This document shows, piece after piece, positions 44,184-45,074 of a stretch of 45,074 nt of DNA (positions are counted from its first letter, which is position 1; each line of letters begins with the position of its first letter). A program made the position numbers and the translations under genes. The stretch comes from an uncultured PS1 clade bacterium (GTDB taxonomy: Bacteria > Pseudomonadota > Alphaproteobacteria > MED-G09): assembly GCA_902609025.1 (NCBI GenBank), contig CACLQD010000005.1, positions 1 to 45,074 on the forward strand, read 5' to 3'. The notes beneath the pieces were generated by a model. It did no database searches. It saw nothing but the letters and a program-made list of their open reading frames with translations, and had not been told where the DNA came from.

Positions 44184-45074
44184 TTATTTTCCTTGAGTAT
44201 TTCTCTAGCTATGATCACTCTCATGATCTCATTAGTTCCTTCAAGAATTTGGTGTACTCTTAAATCCCTGAGATTTCTCTCCAGAGGATAATCTTTCAAA
44301 TAACCGTAACCTCCATGAATTTGTAATGCTTCATTCACAATGTTAAAGCCTGCATCAGTAACAAATCTTTTTGCCATAGCTGCGGCTTTTGTTTTATCCG
44401 ATGTATTATCGTCAACTTTTATTGCAGCTTCTCTCAGGATCAATCTTGAGGCTTCTAATTCAGTACACATATCTGCTAGTTTAAACTGGAGAGCTTGAAA
44501 TTCTTGTAATTTTTTTCCAAATTGTTCTCTTTCACCAACATATTGGACAGCTCTTTCATATGCTGATTGTGCTGTACCAAGAGAGCAGGCAGCAATATTG
44601 AGTCTACCTCCATCTAAGCCCATCATTGCAATTTTAAAACCATCACCTTCTTTTCCGATTAGATTTTCCACAGGAACTTTACAATCTTCAAAAATTACTT
44701 GAGCTGTGGGTTGAGAATTCCAGCCCATCTTCTTTTCTTGTCCACCAAATGAAAGGCCTTCGCTATCTTTTTCTATAACAAGGGTTGAGATAGAGTTTTC
44801 ATCGGTTTTAACCATTGTAACATATACATCAGAAAAGCCTCCGCCAGAAATAAACGATTTAGTTCCATTCAAAATATAATGGTCGCCTGATTTTTCTGCT
44901 TTTGTTCTTAAACCCCCGGCATCTGATCCTGCGCCTGGTTCAGTTAAGCAATAAGAACTTATTTTTTTCATCGAACAAAGATCAGGAACAAAACGTTCTT
45001 TTAACTCCTGACTTCCAAAATTATCTATCATCCATGTTGCCATATTATGTATAGATAAAAATGCAGCTGTAGAT
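44180..45074 (-). CDS. acyl-CoA dehydrogenase, probably isobutyryl-CoA dehydrogenase, 5' end missing
   Basis: FAD enzyme that forms methacrylyl-CoA from isobutyryl-CoA, judged by its partners. The frame stays open to the window edge: codons before the internal ATG at 45043 read STAAFLSIHN, which is normal family sequence, so that ATG is not the start. About 298 residues are visible of roughly 380. YCLTEPGAGSDAGGLRTKAE, the GGRLNIAACSLGTAQ helix, EREQFGKKLQEFQ, and the C-terminal QILEGTNEIMR with the catalytic glutamate are present. The methacrylyl-CoA hydratase and BCKDH genes are not in view. Confidence 0.95.
   Translation of the reverse strand, partial: STAAFLSIHNMATWMIDNFGSQELKERFVPDLCSMKKISSYCLTEPGAGSDAGGLRTKAEKSGDHYILNGTKSFISGGGFSDVYVTMVKTDENSISTLVIEKDSEGLSFGGQEKKMGWNSQPTAQVIFEDCKVPVENLIGKEGDGFKIAMMGLDGGRLNIAACSLGTAQSAYERAVQYVGEREQFGKKLQEFQALQFKLADMCTELEASRLILREAAIKVDDNTSDKTKAAAMAKRFVTDAGFNIVNEALQIHGGYGYLKDYPLERNLRDLRVHQILEGTNEIMRVIIAREILKENK

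Overview
The window is a dense, AT-rich stretch of bacterial chromosome. Gene order and family content point to an alphaproteobacterium. The block murA–DUF2948–hisD–UPF0262–infA–yacG is typical of that class, a DUF6324-like protein is present, and the tRNA-His has A73 and no encoded G-1. Low GC, tiny spacers, frequent 1-4 base gene overlaps and many transporters of small organic substrates suggest a streamlined marine lineage (HIMB59/AEGEAN-169-like or another low-GC clade). This placement is inference; no phylogenetic marker was compared. No mobile elements, CRISPR arrays or phage genes were seen.

Layout. 1-2150: the 3' part of an M3 oligopeptidase gene, a DUF6580-like membrane protein and tRNA-His. 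2255-3625: psd and pssA (phosphatidylethanolamine synthesis). 3622-10455: an NTF2-like protein (minus), then a plus-strand catabolic-looking run of MFS carrier, SDR, DUF6324-like protein, GPH-type MFS carrier, Rieske oxygenase and alpha/beta hydrolase, closed by a convergent DUF4345 gene. 10493-17402 (minus): metF, metH, an M48 lipoprotein protease, an FMN-dependent 2-hydroxyacid oxidase, with tRNA-Phe upstream. 17463-21462 (minus): a small basic ORF, murA, DUF2948, hisD, UPF0262, infA and yacG. 21543-22278: tRNA-Thr, the only long gene-free stretch in the window, and a 73-residue two-helix membrane protein with strong expression signals and a strong terminator. 22318-26224 (plus): GFA-fold protein, GPH-type carrier, CaiB/BaiF CoA-transferase and HSL-type hydrolase. 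26217-30634 (minus): DASS carrier, DUF4212 small subunit, SSS symporter and a frameshifted HSL-type hydrolase. 30746-39331: mixed-strand genes, namely a CurA-like reductase, nitronate monooxygenase-like protein, tandem DsbA/HCCA-like protein, moaA, rpoN, a second CoA-transferase and a class III aminotransferase. 39332-45074 (minus): acyl-CoA dehydrogenase (cut by the window edge), 3-hydroxyisobutyryl-CoA hydrolase, 3-hydroxyisobutyrate dehydrogenase, acetyl-CoA synthetase and a zinc-free quinone oxidoreductase.

How the genes work together. The last operon covers the middle steps of valine breakdown plus acetate activation. metF and metH supply methyl groups for methionine. The carriers, CoA-transferases, hydrolases, oxygenase and aminotransferase suggest a heterotroph living on organic and amino acids and perhaps aromatic or ester compounds; their substrates cannot be read from sequence. 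The most intriguing item is the 73-residue membrane protein at 22000, which has a consensus Shine-Dalgarno, a TTGACA -35 box, different codon choice from its neighbours, a 13-bp terminator and an unusually large upstream region with several inverted repeats.
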